Position numbers and translations under genes: made by a program | NCBI RefSeq assembly: GCF_000383975.1 | Contig: NZ_KB913017.1 | Location: 3,324,265-3,388,264, forward strand | DNA: 64,000 nucleotides | Direction: 5' to 3' | DNA from: Natronorubrum tibetense GA33 | Lineage (GTDB): Archaea; Halobacteriota; Halobacteria; Halobacteriales; Natrialbaceae | Notes under the pieces: generated by a model | Seen by the model: the letters and a program-made list of their open reading frames with translations, nothing else | Databases searched by the model: none | Told to the model about the DNA's origin: nothing | In this document: positions 1 to 9,201 of the stretch, one piece after another | Layout of the letters: the number at the start of each line of letters is the position of its first letter | Numbering within the stretch: position 1 is the first letter of the stretch

Positions 1-2
1 AA

Positions 3-248
3 ATCAGACGGCTCGCCCGGCAACACGAGGTTCGGCCACTGATTAAGCATCGTGAGTTCACATCACTCCACAAGGCATGGAACGCACGCTTAGACGCTGA
101 TCTCTACGGACAACGGAGTCAATCCGAGACTGTGAACTCAACGCTCAAGCGAAAGTACGGTGCGTTCGTCCGCTCACGACGATGGTGGAAACAGTTCCGT
201 GAACTCACCATTGCTTGTCTCATTCATAATGTAGATCGATCACTCTGA
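3..248 (+). pseudogene. IS5-like DDE transposase, C-terminal fragment cut by the window edge
   Basis: Reading from base 3, the frame is open and ends in TGA at 246-248, giving about 81 residues. The fragment contains the ETVNSTLKRKYGAFVRSRRW stretch and ends in CLIHNVDRSL. This is the usual tail of haloarchaeal IS5-type transposases, in which the last catalytic Glu sits in the SETVNS region. The 5' part lies outside the window, so I cannot tell whether the element is intact. No inverted repeat was identified just downstream. Confidence 0.7.
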
Positions 249-266
249 GCGGTCAATACAGGGGGC

Positions 267-437
267 TCAAGCTGAAGTGGCATATCCATCGGCAAACATC
301 AAGATGGTTAATATGACAATTGGAACGATGAGCATCATTATCCCGTCGTTAGGAAATTGCCAAACCGCAGCAGGAACGCCAATAAAAGCAGAAATAGCAC
401 AGAATACGAGGAACCGCCGATCAGTAAGTGTACTCAT
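267..437 (-). CDS. Small two-helix membrane protein (56 aa)
   Basis: This is a short minus-strand frame with ATG at 435-437 and TGA at 267-269. The product starts MSTLTDRRFL and has two hydrophobic stretches (about residues 9-25 and 32-50) separated by a short polar turn, WQFPND. Small two-TM proteins with an MSTL/MSDL start are common in haloarchaea, and their function is generally unknown. It lies between the transposase tail and the helicase gene and is convergent with the former. No family is recognised. The coding call rests on the clean hydrophobic pattern and plausible start and stop. Confidence 0.5.
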   Translation of the reverse strand: MSTLTDRRFLVFCAISAFIGVPAAVWQFPNDGIMMLIVPIVILTILMFADGYATSA

Positions 438-704
438 ACTTACGGATGGAGAGTAGTAACAATAATAAAACTTATGATGGGATGGTTAATCCGGTCAGCA
501 CGCAGCTCTCATTGACCGATTGGTTCAGGCGAAAATATATCTGAAGAATAGGATTTCAACAGAGCCGATAGTTTCTATATTCCGGTTGCTGAATCCGACT
601 GGCAATAAGGTATTTGTACTGACAGCACTGAGTTAGCTAGTGAAACACAAACGCTGGGCGCAGATAGCACCCACCGCAGAATGAACCACCACGCTCGGTA
701 GACT

Positions 705-733
705 TCAGAATATACGCACGGTAACACAAGAAC
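705..733 (+). promoter_or_regulatory. Putative TATA box for the helicase gene
   Basis: An AATATAC sequence at 709-715 lies 20-25 bases before the ATG at 734, with no Shine-Dalgarno-like purine run in between. This is the spacing expected for a leaderless haloarchaeal promoter. The rest of 438-704 shows no gene that I can support. Confidence 0.4.
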
Positions 734-3583
734 ATGAGACGAATTGACAAGCTAGCTGATGAGAAGACGTCGACAGTAGATGATTCTGAGCAGTTCTACG
801 ATGAGCGATTAATCGCCTATACTCGTGATGAGTGGCCGTCACGAATCGATAGAGCGGCGCTTGACGTGCTCATGCTGGAAGTTGCGATTGGGTCTGAAGA
901 AACGAGTAATGACATCGGCGGAACGATCGGGAAACTGAATTTCGGCGATGCGACCGGGAAGTACTATGCGAAGGGGCTCACCGAGTTAGCAGACGACCAG
1001 TCCGACCTGCCGGGCCTAGTCAAGCAGTACAAGCGAGAGAACGGGGCTGATTCGGTGGGGGACCTCGCGTTTCGGTTGAATGAGCTTCGGTACGAGTTGG
1101 AGAAACACCTGGATTCGGAGAGTGAGATTCGGAATCTAAATCGGGCTGTTGAGGCGTTAATTGACAAGTTGGCTACGACGTCAATGTCGGAGAACGTGAC
1201 TCGGCAAGCACTGCGGGACCCGGAGTCCATCACGGATGCAATGATGCAGCTCTTTTCTGACCCTGCTATCGCCGAGTATGCGGACGTGTTGACGGAAACG
1301 ATGGATGTGGTCGCTCAGAATGAATCGTTCCTTGAGCGGCTTGACGCGCCGCACATGACGACGCCACTGTGGGAACACCAACGTGACGCGCTCGGCGAGT
1401 GGGTCAACCATGGCTGTAAAGGGTACGTCGATATGGCGACAGCGACGGGAAAGACTGTGCTCGGGTTAGCTGCTGTTGCGCTTCTCTACGGGGAACTCCA
1501 CCCAGATGATACAGCGCAGATATTTACGAGCGCCACTGCAGAGACCGCGCAGCAATCACTTATTGACGAGCTCTCGGTTGATTCAGATGATGAGCATGCT
1601 CGAGTGCTCGTCGTTGCTGGACAGGAACTGATTCTTGAGCAGTGGCAGAGTGAGTTCGACGAGCACCTAAATATTCCACGGGAACGTACGCAGACGAAGG
1701 GGCGGACGATGAAGTTTACGTGGGGGTCGATCGAGTTCCGGACAGCGCCTGACTTGCTTCAGATGGACACGTTAGGCGGGTATGATCTCGTCGTGCTGGA
1801 CGAAGCACATCAGTACTCTCATGGGGGGCGAAGTGGCGGGTGGCAGCCGGTCTTGGAAGAATTAGCACAAAAGAGCGATGCGATCCTCGCTATGTCCGGG
1901 TCGATCGACACTTCGTGGCAAGGCGACTCTGCGGTGAAACGCGTGTTAGAAGAGCACCTACACGAGTGTAAGCGCTTCTCCGTTGACGAAGCCAGAGACG
2001 CTGGTGTTGTCGCTGATTTCGAGTGGGATGTGTATTACGCTCACGCAGCTGATTCAGCGTCCCAAGACGGAGTGATTGAATCGACAACTTCGATCAGGAA
2101 GGTGTACGACCCGGAGCAGCACAAGATTCGCGTTGATAAGCTCGACGGTGATGTGCCGTCGAACACGCCGTCAGGATTTGAAACGCTGACGGATCTGCGT
2201 TCGTTCAGTCAGTCGAAAGAAGGGGCAGACGCTCGAGACGCGTCAGATGCGTTCGATAGACTCGCTACTGACGCGTTCACGCGACGGCCGAAACGGTGGC
2301 AGTTGCATCCACCGATCCAGACGCTAGTCGAGTTGATTGGTCGACACGCGCCTGAACAGCAGTGTGTGGTGCTCGTCCAGAGTTACGAGCAGGCCGATCA
2401 AATCGGTGACGTGCTCGAGGATCGCTACGGCGAGGATCTCGTTCTTGTTCCAGAAAGCGGGGCTTCGGAGCAGTTTGCAGAAATCACTTCGTTTAAGCAG
2501 AAGGACCGTGGTATCATCGTCGGTCCTGCGAACGTTCTCGGGACGGGTGTAGACTTGCCGAACGCAGAGGTGGCGATCAATCTCTCGAAAGGGGGTGTCA
2601 ACGCGTCGCTTATCCAACGTATCGGGCGTGTCTTGCGGAATCCTCACGGTACGAAAGAGGCGATGTTCTACCAGGTAGTGACGTTCCCGTCAGATCGACG
2701 CGGGTTGCTTCCCGGAGAAGACGGGCGTCGGTTGTTGCGACGTGCCAGTGAATTCCGGGCACTCGGCGCTCGCCTCCGGCAACTCCCAGGGTACGATGTT
2801 GCGGACGACCCGACGAGCGAAACGCTCGCAGTGCTCGAACAGCACGGTGTCGGTGGTGTTCTCCGAGATAACCGGTCGATCGACGAGATCGTGGAAGATG
2901 AGGTTGCGCAAGCGTTCCTCCGCGAACTATGCGATCTGATCTCGACGAGTGAAGACGAGAACGCAGAACGGCCCGTTCTTCGAACCTTCAATGGGCATGT
3001 CCTTGACCGGCAGGCTCGCCCGGTGGCTGAAGCAGTGAAACAACATCCCCGCACAGCAGAATCGAATCTGGAACAAAATGGAACCTCGACAGGAAGCAAG
3101 TCTGAATCGACGTCTCAGTCTTCAGGATCTGCAGAAACGTCGGAACCGAGTATGAACACGCACGCTATTGAAATCGAAATTTCACCGGCACTCAATTACC
3201 TAGTCGAACAGGAACTGGAGACAGAATCGTACGCGTCAATCGACGAGTTCACGGACGAAGTCGTCGGCAAGTACGTTTCCTCAGAATTGGATGGTTCAGC
3301 CTCAGTGGTTGCATCTAACGATGATTTCGATGTGACTCTCCCGTCGGATATCGAACGGGTAATCGAGGAGAAGTACATTGGGAACGGAGCAGACTCAGTG
3401 CCGCAATTTATCGAGGAAGCAGTATACGCTTACCTCGATCTGGACACTGAACCGAAGACGGTGGCGGTAACCCTCGGAAGTGGCCTTTACCAGGTTTCCT
3501 CAACTGTTGCCGAGACTTCCGAAGGACATGAAACGGTTGATGAGATCGTCACCGAGGCAATCCGAAGTGAGTTTGTTCGATAA
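734..3583 (+). CDS. SF2 DEAD/DEAH-type helicase with C-terminal RHH-like repeats
   Basis: This 949-residue protein is a superfamily 2 ATP-dependent helicase/translocase. Walker A is ATATGKT (about 235-241), motif II is DEAH (356-359), and motif VI is QRIGRVLRN (from about 628), the pattern of type III restriction/RecG-like helicases. Residues 1-210 are a helical N-terminal region that I do not recognise. After a Ser/Thr-rich linker (about 775-805), residues 807-949 contain three repeats of roughly 45 residues resembling ribbon-helix-helix units (for example IDEFTDEVVGKYV, VPQFIEEAVYAYL, VDEIVTEAIRSEF). A similar tail ends the MBL protein at 26441-28843. No nuclease domain is evident. It is monocistronic with a TATA-like box upstream. 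A role in defence is inferred from the neighbourhood. Confidence 0.8.
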   Translation: MRRIDKLADEKTSTVDDSEQFYDERLIAYTRDEWPSRIDRAALDVLMLEVAIGSEETSNDIGGTIGKLNFGDATGKYYAKGLTELADDQSDLPGLVKQYKRENGADSVGDLAFRLNELRYELEKHLDSESEIRNLNRAVEALIDKLATTSMSENVTRQALRDPESITDAMMQLFSDPAIAEYADVLTETMDVVAQNESFLERLDAPHMTTPLWEHQRDALGEWVNHGCKGYVDMATATGKTVLGLAAVALLYGELHPDDTAQIFTSATAETAQQSLIDELSVDSDDEHARVLVVAGQELILEQWQSEFDEHLNIPRERTQTKGRTMKFTWGSIEFRTAPDLLQMDTLGGYDLVVLDEAHQYSHGGRSGGWQPVLEELAQKSDAILAMSGSIDTSWQGDSAVKRVLEEHLHECKRFSVDEARDAGVVADFEWDVYYAHAADSASQDGVIESTTSIRKVYDPEQHKIRVDKLDGDVPSNTPSGFETLTDLRSFSQSKEGADARDASDAFDRLATDAFTRRPKRWQLHPPIQTLVELIGRHAPEQQCVVLVQSYEQADQIGDVLEDRYGEDLVLVPESGASEQFAEITSFKQKDRGIIVGPANVLGTGVDLPNAEVAINLSKGGVNASLIQRIGRVLRNPHGTKEAMFYQVVTFPSDRRGLLPGEDGRRLLRRASEFRALGARLRQLPGYDVADDPTSETLAVLEQHGVGGVLRDNRSIDEIVEDEVAQAFLRELCDLISTSEDENAERPVLRTFNGHVLDRQARPVAEAVKQHPRTAESNLEQNGTSTGSKSESTSQSSGSAETSEPSMNTHAIEIEISPALNYLVEQELETESYASIDEFTDEVVGKYVSSELDGSASVVASNDDFDVTLPSDIERVIEEKYIGNGADSVPQFIEEAVYAYLDLDTEPKTVAVTLGSGLYQVSSTVAETSEGHETVDEIVTEAIRSEFVR

Positions 3584-3841
3584 CTGCTGAACAGCTAATC
3601 GTCGTTTTTGTCTTCATGGATGTTATCATCAACGTTCAGGTGTGCCAACTCCAAGTAACTGAGGTGGCCAATTAAGTGTTCTAACACCCTCTCAGGGGGG
3701 GAACGTCGACCGTGTCGCTGATCTTACCGCTCGTGAAATAAAGATAAAATCATTCATAATACTCCGAGATCCTGGACTCGTTAATCTGTCGGGAGGTTTT
3801 TCGACCTATGATTTTTGTTGTTCGGTTCACATCTCAACCGT

Positions 3842-4483
3842 ATGTTCGACAAAATAACCGAGTTATTCCAGTCCGGACCAGACGTTCCTGATTTGATAGC
3901 GGTTCTCGACTTGGAAGAGTGGTATTTGAGCCTTGGCGATGGGCAGCGAGAAAAACTCCATCAGTACAGTACATCGGTTGGGATCGGGGTGACCTCATCT
4001 GGGGACGTTAATGAGTTCAACATGCTCGAACAAAGCGTATCAAGTACTTCTCAAACTGCGCAAAAGTACCTTCAAAACGTGGGGCAGACTGCAGCAACCG
4101 AAAAGGACTACGAGTTCGCTGAACAGGTTCTGCATGTAGCACTTGAGTTTGAAGATGGGTCGGCTTCAAGCACTCACTTCACGTACAATGAGCTGATCGA
4201 TGTCTACTACAAGCAACGTGACGAGCGAGGTGATGCGATAGAGAGGTGTATCGAGTACTGTAAGAGAGATATTGAACTCGCCGATGACTTTATCGATGAA
4301 TTTGGAGAAGTTCCGCGGATTCCCTCTTTCAAGCGTCTCGCTATTATTTACGAGAAGCAAGACCGTTACGAGGAGGCCCTTGATATCTGTGATCGGGCGC
4401 TTGAAATCGGCACCACGGATGGGACGAAAGGGGGATTTGAAGGACGGAAAGAACGAATTCGTAAGAAGATGAAAGACGGATAG
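3842..4483 (+). CDS. TPR-like helical protein
   Basis: This protein of about 213 residues starts at ATG 3842. An in-frame TTG nine codons upstream is possible but less likely. The C-terminal half is made of tetratricopeptide-like helix pairs, for example FKRLAIIYEKQDRYEEALDI and the preceding YNELIDVYYKQRDERGDAIE block. These fit protein-protein interaction repeats. No catalytic domain is visible. It stands alone between the helicase and a convergent small gene, and its function is unknown. Confidence 0.65.
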   Translation: MFDKITELFQSGPDVPDLIAVLDLEEWYLSLGDGQREKLHQYSTSVGIGVTSSGDVNEFNMLEQSVSSTSQTAQKYLQNVGQTAATEKDYEFAEQVLHVALEFEDGSASSTHFTYNELIDVYYKQRDERGDAIERCIEYCKRDIELADDFIDEFGEVPRIPSFKRLAIIYEKQDRYEEALDICDRALEIGTTDGTKGGFEGRKERIRKKMKDG

Positions 4484-4493
4484 AGGTGTATTG

Positions 4494-5003
4494 CTATTCA
4501 CCCCTGTTGTCGAAGCCGTGTTCTGGGTGCCACTGTTCTCGAATCTCGTTCCAGCAGTTGCGGCAGAACCGGTTGGTCGTGTTTCCGTTGGTACGGTTAG
4601 GTGTCACTATGTCTTGGGCGGGAGTTTTTTCGTGGCAGTGCTGGCACGTGATTGTTGGTGGGCCGGTGTAGTTGTCCGGGATCCATGATGGAAGCGTTTG
4701 AGTAGCGATTGGTGAGTCAACTAGCCAGTTCGGCACGTCAGTTTGCGTGGCGAGGAGTGTGTCGCCGAGTTCTTCGATGCCGTCTTGTGTGACTCGGACG
4801 ATACCGGACATGTACCCAGTATAGTTGACGAGGTACTCGTTGTCGGGTTTTGGGATGACTGTGATGCGGTTGATCCCGTCTCTGATAATGTGTGGTTCAG
4901 TATCGTTGTAGACGAGGGTAGTCGTTCGGTCAGAATCGCTCGGTGGCGAGTGGGACGTTCCTTTGCTGTGTTCGAGGATATTTTCTGATGAAATCCCTAA
5001 CAT
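4494..5003 (-). CDS. Hypothetical protein with C-terminal zinc finger
   Basis: This is a 169-residue protein of no family I recognise. The C-terminal 55 residues hold two CxxC pairs, CQHC and CRNC, about 30 residues apart, followed by a His/Trp-rich tail. They probably form one zinc-binding finger. The middle (about 35-95) is rich in beta-prone residues and reads like a small sensor or binding domain (RITVIPKPDNEYLVNYTGY). It converges on the TPR-like gene with an 11-base gap and is probably co-oriented with the 84-aa gene just upstream. Acidic composition and consistent frame use support coding. Confidence 0.6.
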   Translation of the reverse strand: MLGISSENILEHSKGTSHSPPSDSDRTTTLVYNDTEPHIIRDGINRITVIPKPDNEYLVNYTGYMSGIVRVTQDGIEELGDTLLATQTDVPNWLVDSPIATQTLPSWIPDNYTGPPTITCQHCHEKTPAQDIVTPNRTNGNTTNRFCRNCWNEIREQWHPEHGFDNRGE

Positions 5004-5019
5004 GAGTGTGAGTAGTGGT

Positions 5020-5274
5020 TCACAGGTCGTCGTGTGAGTATGCGTTCCCGTCGCTGTCGTACACGACGTAATCGGCGAACTCCGTTTCAGGAGGCATTGA
5101 GACGTCGTCGAGTGAATCGTACTCTGCGAGTTTCGTGAGCGCTTCTCCTGGTGGTTTCATCATGCTTATTTTGATGAGGGCGTACCCATCATCGGGATAC
5201 ACCGATTGGCGTTCCTTTCTACCGGCCTCGAACCCGGTTTTCTCACTACTCGTGGAGTTGTCCTGGGAAGTCAT
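5020..5274 (-). CDS. Small acidic hypothetical protein
   Basis: This 84-residue product has no family I can name. It begins with a Ser/Thr-rich stretch and ends with VVYDSDGNAYSHDDL. It ends 16 bases before the start of the 169-aa gene on the same strand, so the two are probably cotranscribed. Highly acidic composition supports a real haloarchaeal gene. No motif is visible. Confidence 0.5.
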   Translation of the reverse strand: MTSQDNSTSSEKTGFEAGRKERQSVYPDDGYALIKISMMKPPGEALTKLAEYDSLDDVSMPPETEFADYVVYDSDGNAYSHDDL

Positions 5275-5571
5275 GAGTAGTAGTTTCTCGTGAACATATT
5301 ATTTCTATGGGCTATCAAGAAGGGGACACTGGGTGTGAACAGATCAAAAGACGGTCTAGTAAGATCAATACGGCGAGTCATAATTCTGAACTGGGTGGTG
5401 GCAGTGGGCCGATGGTATCATATTCTAGCAGTCAACACTAAAGTATACATGAATGACTGGATTTGTCTCGGAACTTCTTTCAGACAACTGCTTCTAAATG
5501 GAGAGTTTCCTGTATCGGTCAGATGCGGAATTGTTTCCCGAAAAATCAACCACTTGTGGTGTTAGAGGCTG
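5275..5571. other. Intergenic region without a supported gene
   Basis: The region lies between divergent genes. I see no conserved coding frame, repeat or RNA. An AGTATACAT sequence near 5441-5449 could serve as a promoter element. A GAGG at 5565-5568 sits just before the ATG at 5572 and could act as a short ribosome-binding site. Confidence 0.4.
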
Positions 5572-8500
5572 ATGAAAACCAATATATTACACACAACAGA
5601 CACGTTTCTAGACCGCAAAAATATGGGTCGAACATCCCGTCGTAAAGATTATTTATCTGCCTTCAGCCAGGCTATTGCGTATGCACTCCGAGAAAATGTT
5701 GACGGGGTGATTCACACAGGCAATCTCTTCTGGACAAAAGATCCTTCAGAGGACATTATTGAGGCTAGCAAAAAGCCTCTGAATCGATTGGCAGAAGCAG
5801 AGATTCCGTTTTACCTGGTATACGGAAACAGGGATGAGAAGTTGGCAACTGACCTTCTGGACGAATTTCGAGAGGAAGGATTACTTCGCCCATTGACCTC
5901 AGAGTGGAACACCATCGGTGACGTCTCGGTTTGCGGCATCGACGTAACGACCGATCTGAGATCGACCGATCACCCGGAGATTAAACCACCGCGACCGCGG
6001 ATCGCTTGCGCACATGAGGACGTCAAGGTCTCCACCCTCAACAGGGTCCTGGGTTCAGAAGTTGATGCGTTGCTTCTCGGCGATCAGAAGGGGCCGGTTG
6101 ACCGCACGGAATCTGGCTGCCGAATTCTCTCTCCTGGTAGTCCCGAACGAGTGATAGGACAGTGGACGACTGAAACCGAAGCCGAGACCAGCACATGGAG
6201 GCAGCCGCGCCGCATCAACGTCTACACATTCTCCGAGGAGTCGATCTCCGTTGAGCCAAGTCAGATTGACGCTCGGGATTACGAGGGCATCGAAATTCGG
6301 ACCGATTCACAAACGACCATGCAGGACATCGAGCGAAGACTGGATCAGCTTGATCTGAAAAATAAGGCGGCCTTGCTGATCCTGAGAGGCGAGAACAGCC
6401 CTGCGACCCCGTCACGAGACGCAATCCAGAACGAACTATCGGACCGGGCTGAAATCGCTCGTGTCTACGACCGACGGGACGATGTCGATGCTTCTGATGG
6501 CGCGTCGGGAGAATCCAATGGGACGACCAAGGCACCTCTTGACGCGGATGGTGGAACGAATTTCACTCCTGCCAAGGATACGAGGACAATCAAGTCCGTA
6601 GATATTACGCGCGATGATATCGACAAACTCGAGGTCGCCGACGGGAACTCTCCCGATTCCTCACATCTCGCGGTCAAATTCGAGCGGTTACAGGCGCAGA
6701 TCGAGACTCTCTTCCAGAATGCACCGTGGTTTGAGTCGTTTGATTGGTCCGGCGACCCGGGCTCGCCGTACATCGGACCTCCTGACTCCAACGAATCGGA
6801 CTATCTTTGGCTGGGTGTGTATCACGACTCGTACCGGTCACTCGGCACGCAGGCCAGTGCGCTTCAGTTCGAGTTCGGGATCGATACGAATTCCAATCGC
6901 GGATTCTTCGACCACAGCATAATCTGCGGACTGTATCTCGGGCCCTGGGTAAAGGAGTCGGTCACCGAGGATATCGCCGATCATCTCTGGGCACATCACG
7001 CGAATGTCGCCTCCTTTTTGACCACTCAGTCGGACTACATCCTCGTCACTGGTGACAAAACGTGGCAGACACTCACCCCGGATATCGTCACAAGACGAGC
7101 TGATCCCATTGCCCAGGGATTCGCTCTCACCCTCGACCTTTCGCTAGAAGATCTCTATGCATGCGATGACCTGGTTGAACTCGTGGGGCAGACAATCCTG
7201 GAAGTACTGCCACTGTACTACAAACTCGCCGGAGTGGACGGTCCCGACCAGATCCGAAGTATAGAATCGCTTCGAGAAGACCTCATGGCTCACGAAGACT
7301 CGACTCGTGATGCGGAGGGCAGGTCAACCACACAACCGACCGTAACCGATGCCGATGTCAATGTAGAGGCGACGGTTGAATCGATTGAAGCATACTCATC
7401 GATACTCGATTCTGATGATATCGAAAAGTCTCTTGATAATCTCACTGAACGGGGTGCGTCGCGTGACGAGGCGTTGCGGTACGTCCGACAATACGTCCTC
7501 GACATGGAACGTGGCGACGGCCTCTACGCGATTAACGGACTGGGTCCGGTTGCCGGCTACGTGCTTACTCAGGCCGGAATCACGACTCCCGAGGAACTGG
7601 CGTCGGCCTCGCTCGAGGAGGTGAAGGCGATCGACGGACTGGTCGAGGACCACGCGCAGAGAATCCTGAAAAATACTCGCAACGGGGAGCTGACACCGGC
7701 GGCTGTGGAGGCGAACAATGGCTCATCAGCTGCCACAGCCGACACTGCGTCCGAATCGGACGTCACCGTAGCTTCCGAGGCGACCGGTGGCGAGCCTCGA
7801 AGGGTGTGCAAGTCACGCGTCCATTCCGCTGATGCATCTCGGTCGCATACAACAGACGATCTGCCAGTCGCCACCTACAACGGGCAAGAGGTCCCGGCAA
7901 ACCAGTTGTCCGAATGCTACGAAGCAATCCGCAGCGTTCGGAAGGTCCTTTCGACAGTCATGCAACTTCCGGGAACCACCATCGATCCCGATGATTTGAC
8001 CGATCCCTGCGTTCAATATTACGTGCTACTCGAAGCATGCATCAGCGGCCATTCAAATCTTGATTTATCGGGATATGGCCAACAGCATCGGGATCGACTC
8101 TCGTTCAGAATCGTTGATTATCGCCATGCGTATGGCGATGGCGACTGGGTGACCAAATATCACACCATCGACGTTACATCGTATCGAGAAGAGACGCAAG
8201 ACTGGCTCGAGGAAAAGACATATCTCGAGGACACACAGCGATTCGTTCGGCCGATACCGCCGGGGATCGAGCAGCCGCTCCCGGAGAGCGTCGGCTCAGT
8301 TGACGACCTCCGCTACGCGCTCGAGGTATTAAGCGAGTTCCCCGCTTATCCTCCCCTACCGATGGAGAACGGAGCCTCCGACCGTACAATACCGGTCGAA
8401 ACGCTCTATACATCATTGTTCAGCCAAGTGGATGGTGCGCAGTTGATCGATGTTGAGACGCTTTCCAACCTAGGTTCGGCAAGTCCTGAACCGATCACGG

Positions 8501-9201
8501 GACCGGTAGCTGACGCGACGCCAACGTCGAAGGCCGACGCTGAATCGGTACTGCTCGATTACGGCAAACTCACGCACCTGTATAAACAGGTCGAACCGCC
8601 GACTCAGTCGCCCGTTCGACGTCCGCTGCCCGTCTTCGGCCTCGACTGGTACCGTTCGGCATCTGGTTCATTCGACGCCCTGCGGGATCTCGCGAAGCAC
8701 GGTAAGGACGACCCGGTTTCGGTCTTTCGGCCGCGGCTGCGAGACATGGTGCATCGTCGATTCCTGCGTGATCGCTGGGAGTACGATTACATTACGGTTG
8801 TCCCGGGCCACGAGGCCGGAAGTTTGAGCTCGCAACTCGTTGAACTAGCGCAGGACTCCGTCCTCGAAACATCGACGATCTACTCACCGCTGCTGGAACG
8901 AACGGAAACGACGGAACGGCAGCGCGAGAAATCACGCGAGGAACGCAAAAAGGTCGCACGAAATCCGGAGGCAACATTGCGGGCCCGCGCCTCACTCGAT
9001 GGAGAAAGCGTGATTCTATTCGACGATATCTGCACCTCCGGGAACTCACTACTGGCGGGAGCGCACCTGCTGCGTGAAGCCGGGGCCGGCCGCGTGGTCG
9101 GTCTGACCCTCGGGTTTACACCCGGCGAAGACGAGATGCGGACGAAAGAAATCAAGAAGCCCGATGCCTACGCATCGGATATCATCGCAGGGCTAGAATA
9201 A
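5572..9201 (+). CDS. Degenerate Mre11-like phosphoesterase-HhH-phosphoribosyltransferase fusion
   Basis: This 1209-residue multidomain protein has an N-terminal region (1-260) with the layout of Mre11/SbcD metallophosphoesterases. The metal-binding motifs are altered: DTF instead of DxH, GNLF instead of GDxF, GNRD instead of GNH(D/E), and no GHxH. It is therefore probably an inactive, structural or DNA-binding fold. Residues 340-570 form an unassigned domain with some resemblance to McrB N-terminal (DUF3578-like) regions. Residues 640-710 carry a helix-hairpin-helix (INGLGPVAGYVLTQAGI). The C-terminus is a ComF-like phosphoribosyltransferase with a textbook PRPP loop, VILFDDICTSGNS (about 1148-1160). 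The stop overlaps the ATG of the DprA-like gene by one base (TAATG), indicating translational coupling. The combined function is unknown. Confidence 0.75.
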   Translation: MKTNILHTTDTFLDRKNMGRTSRRKDYLSAFSQAIAYALRENVDGVIHTGNLFWTKDPSEDIIEASKKPLNRLAEAEIPFYLVYGNRDEKLATDLLDEFREEGLLRPLTSEWNTIGDVSVCGIDVTTDLRSTDHPEIKPPRPRIACAHEDVKVSTLNRVLGSEVDALLLGDQKGPVDRTESGCRILSPGSPERVIGQWTTETEAETSTWRQPRRINVYTFSEESISVEPSQIDARDYEGIEIRTDSQTTMQDIERRLDQLDLKNKAALLILRGENSPATPSRDAIQNELSDRAEIARVYDRRDDVDASDGASGESNGTTKAPLDADGGTNFTPAKDTRTIKSVDITRDDIDKLEVADGNSPDSSHLAVKFERLQAQIETLFQNAPWFESFDWSGDPGSPYIGPPDSNESDYLWLGVYHDSYRSLGTQASALQFEFGIDTNSNRGFFDHSIICGLYLGPWVKESVTEDIADHLWAHHANVASFLTTQSDYILVTGDKTWQTLTPDIVTRRADPIAQGFALTLDLSLEDLYACDDLVELVGQTILEVLPLYYKLAGVDGPDQIRSIESLREDLMAHEDSTRDAEGRSTTQPTVTDADVNVEATVESIEAYSSILDSDDIEKSLDNLTERGASRDEALRYVRQYVLDMERGDGLYAINGLGPVAGYVLTQAGITTPEELASASLEEVKAIDGLVEDHAQRILKNTRNGELTPAAVEANNGSSAATADTASESDVTVASEATGGEPRRVCKSRVHSADASRSHTTDDLPVATYNGQEVPANQLSECYEAIRSVRKVLSTVMQLPGTTIDPDDLTDPCVQYYVLLEACISGHSNLDLSGYGQQHRDRLSFRIVDYRHAYGDGDWVTKYHTIDVTSYREETQDWLEEKTYLEDTQRFVRPIPPGIEQPLPESVGSVDDLRYALEVLSEFPAYPPLPMENGASDRTIPVETLYTSLFSQVDGAQLIDVETLSNLGSASPEPITGPVADATPTSKADAESVLLDYGKLTHLYKQVEPPTQSPVRRPLPVFGLDWYRSASGSFDALRDLAKHGKDDPVSVFRPRLRDMVHRRFLRDRWEYDYITVVPGHEAGSLSSQLVELAQDSVLETSTIYSPLLERTETTERQREKSREERKKVARNPEATLRARASLDGESVILFDDICTSGNSLLAGAHLLREAGAGRVVGLTLGFTPGEDEMRTKEIKKPDAYASDIIAGLE

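Noticed and set aside
3596-3700. Minus-strand frame RVLEHLIGHLSYLELAHLN ending in IHEDKNDD
   Set aside because: It has coding-like composition but only about 30-40 codons between stops, with no good start. It is probably a fragment, and no family was identified.
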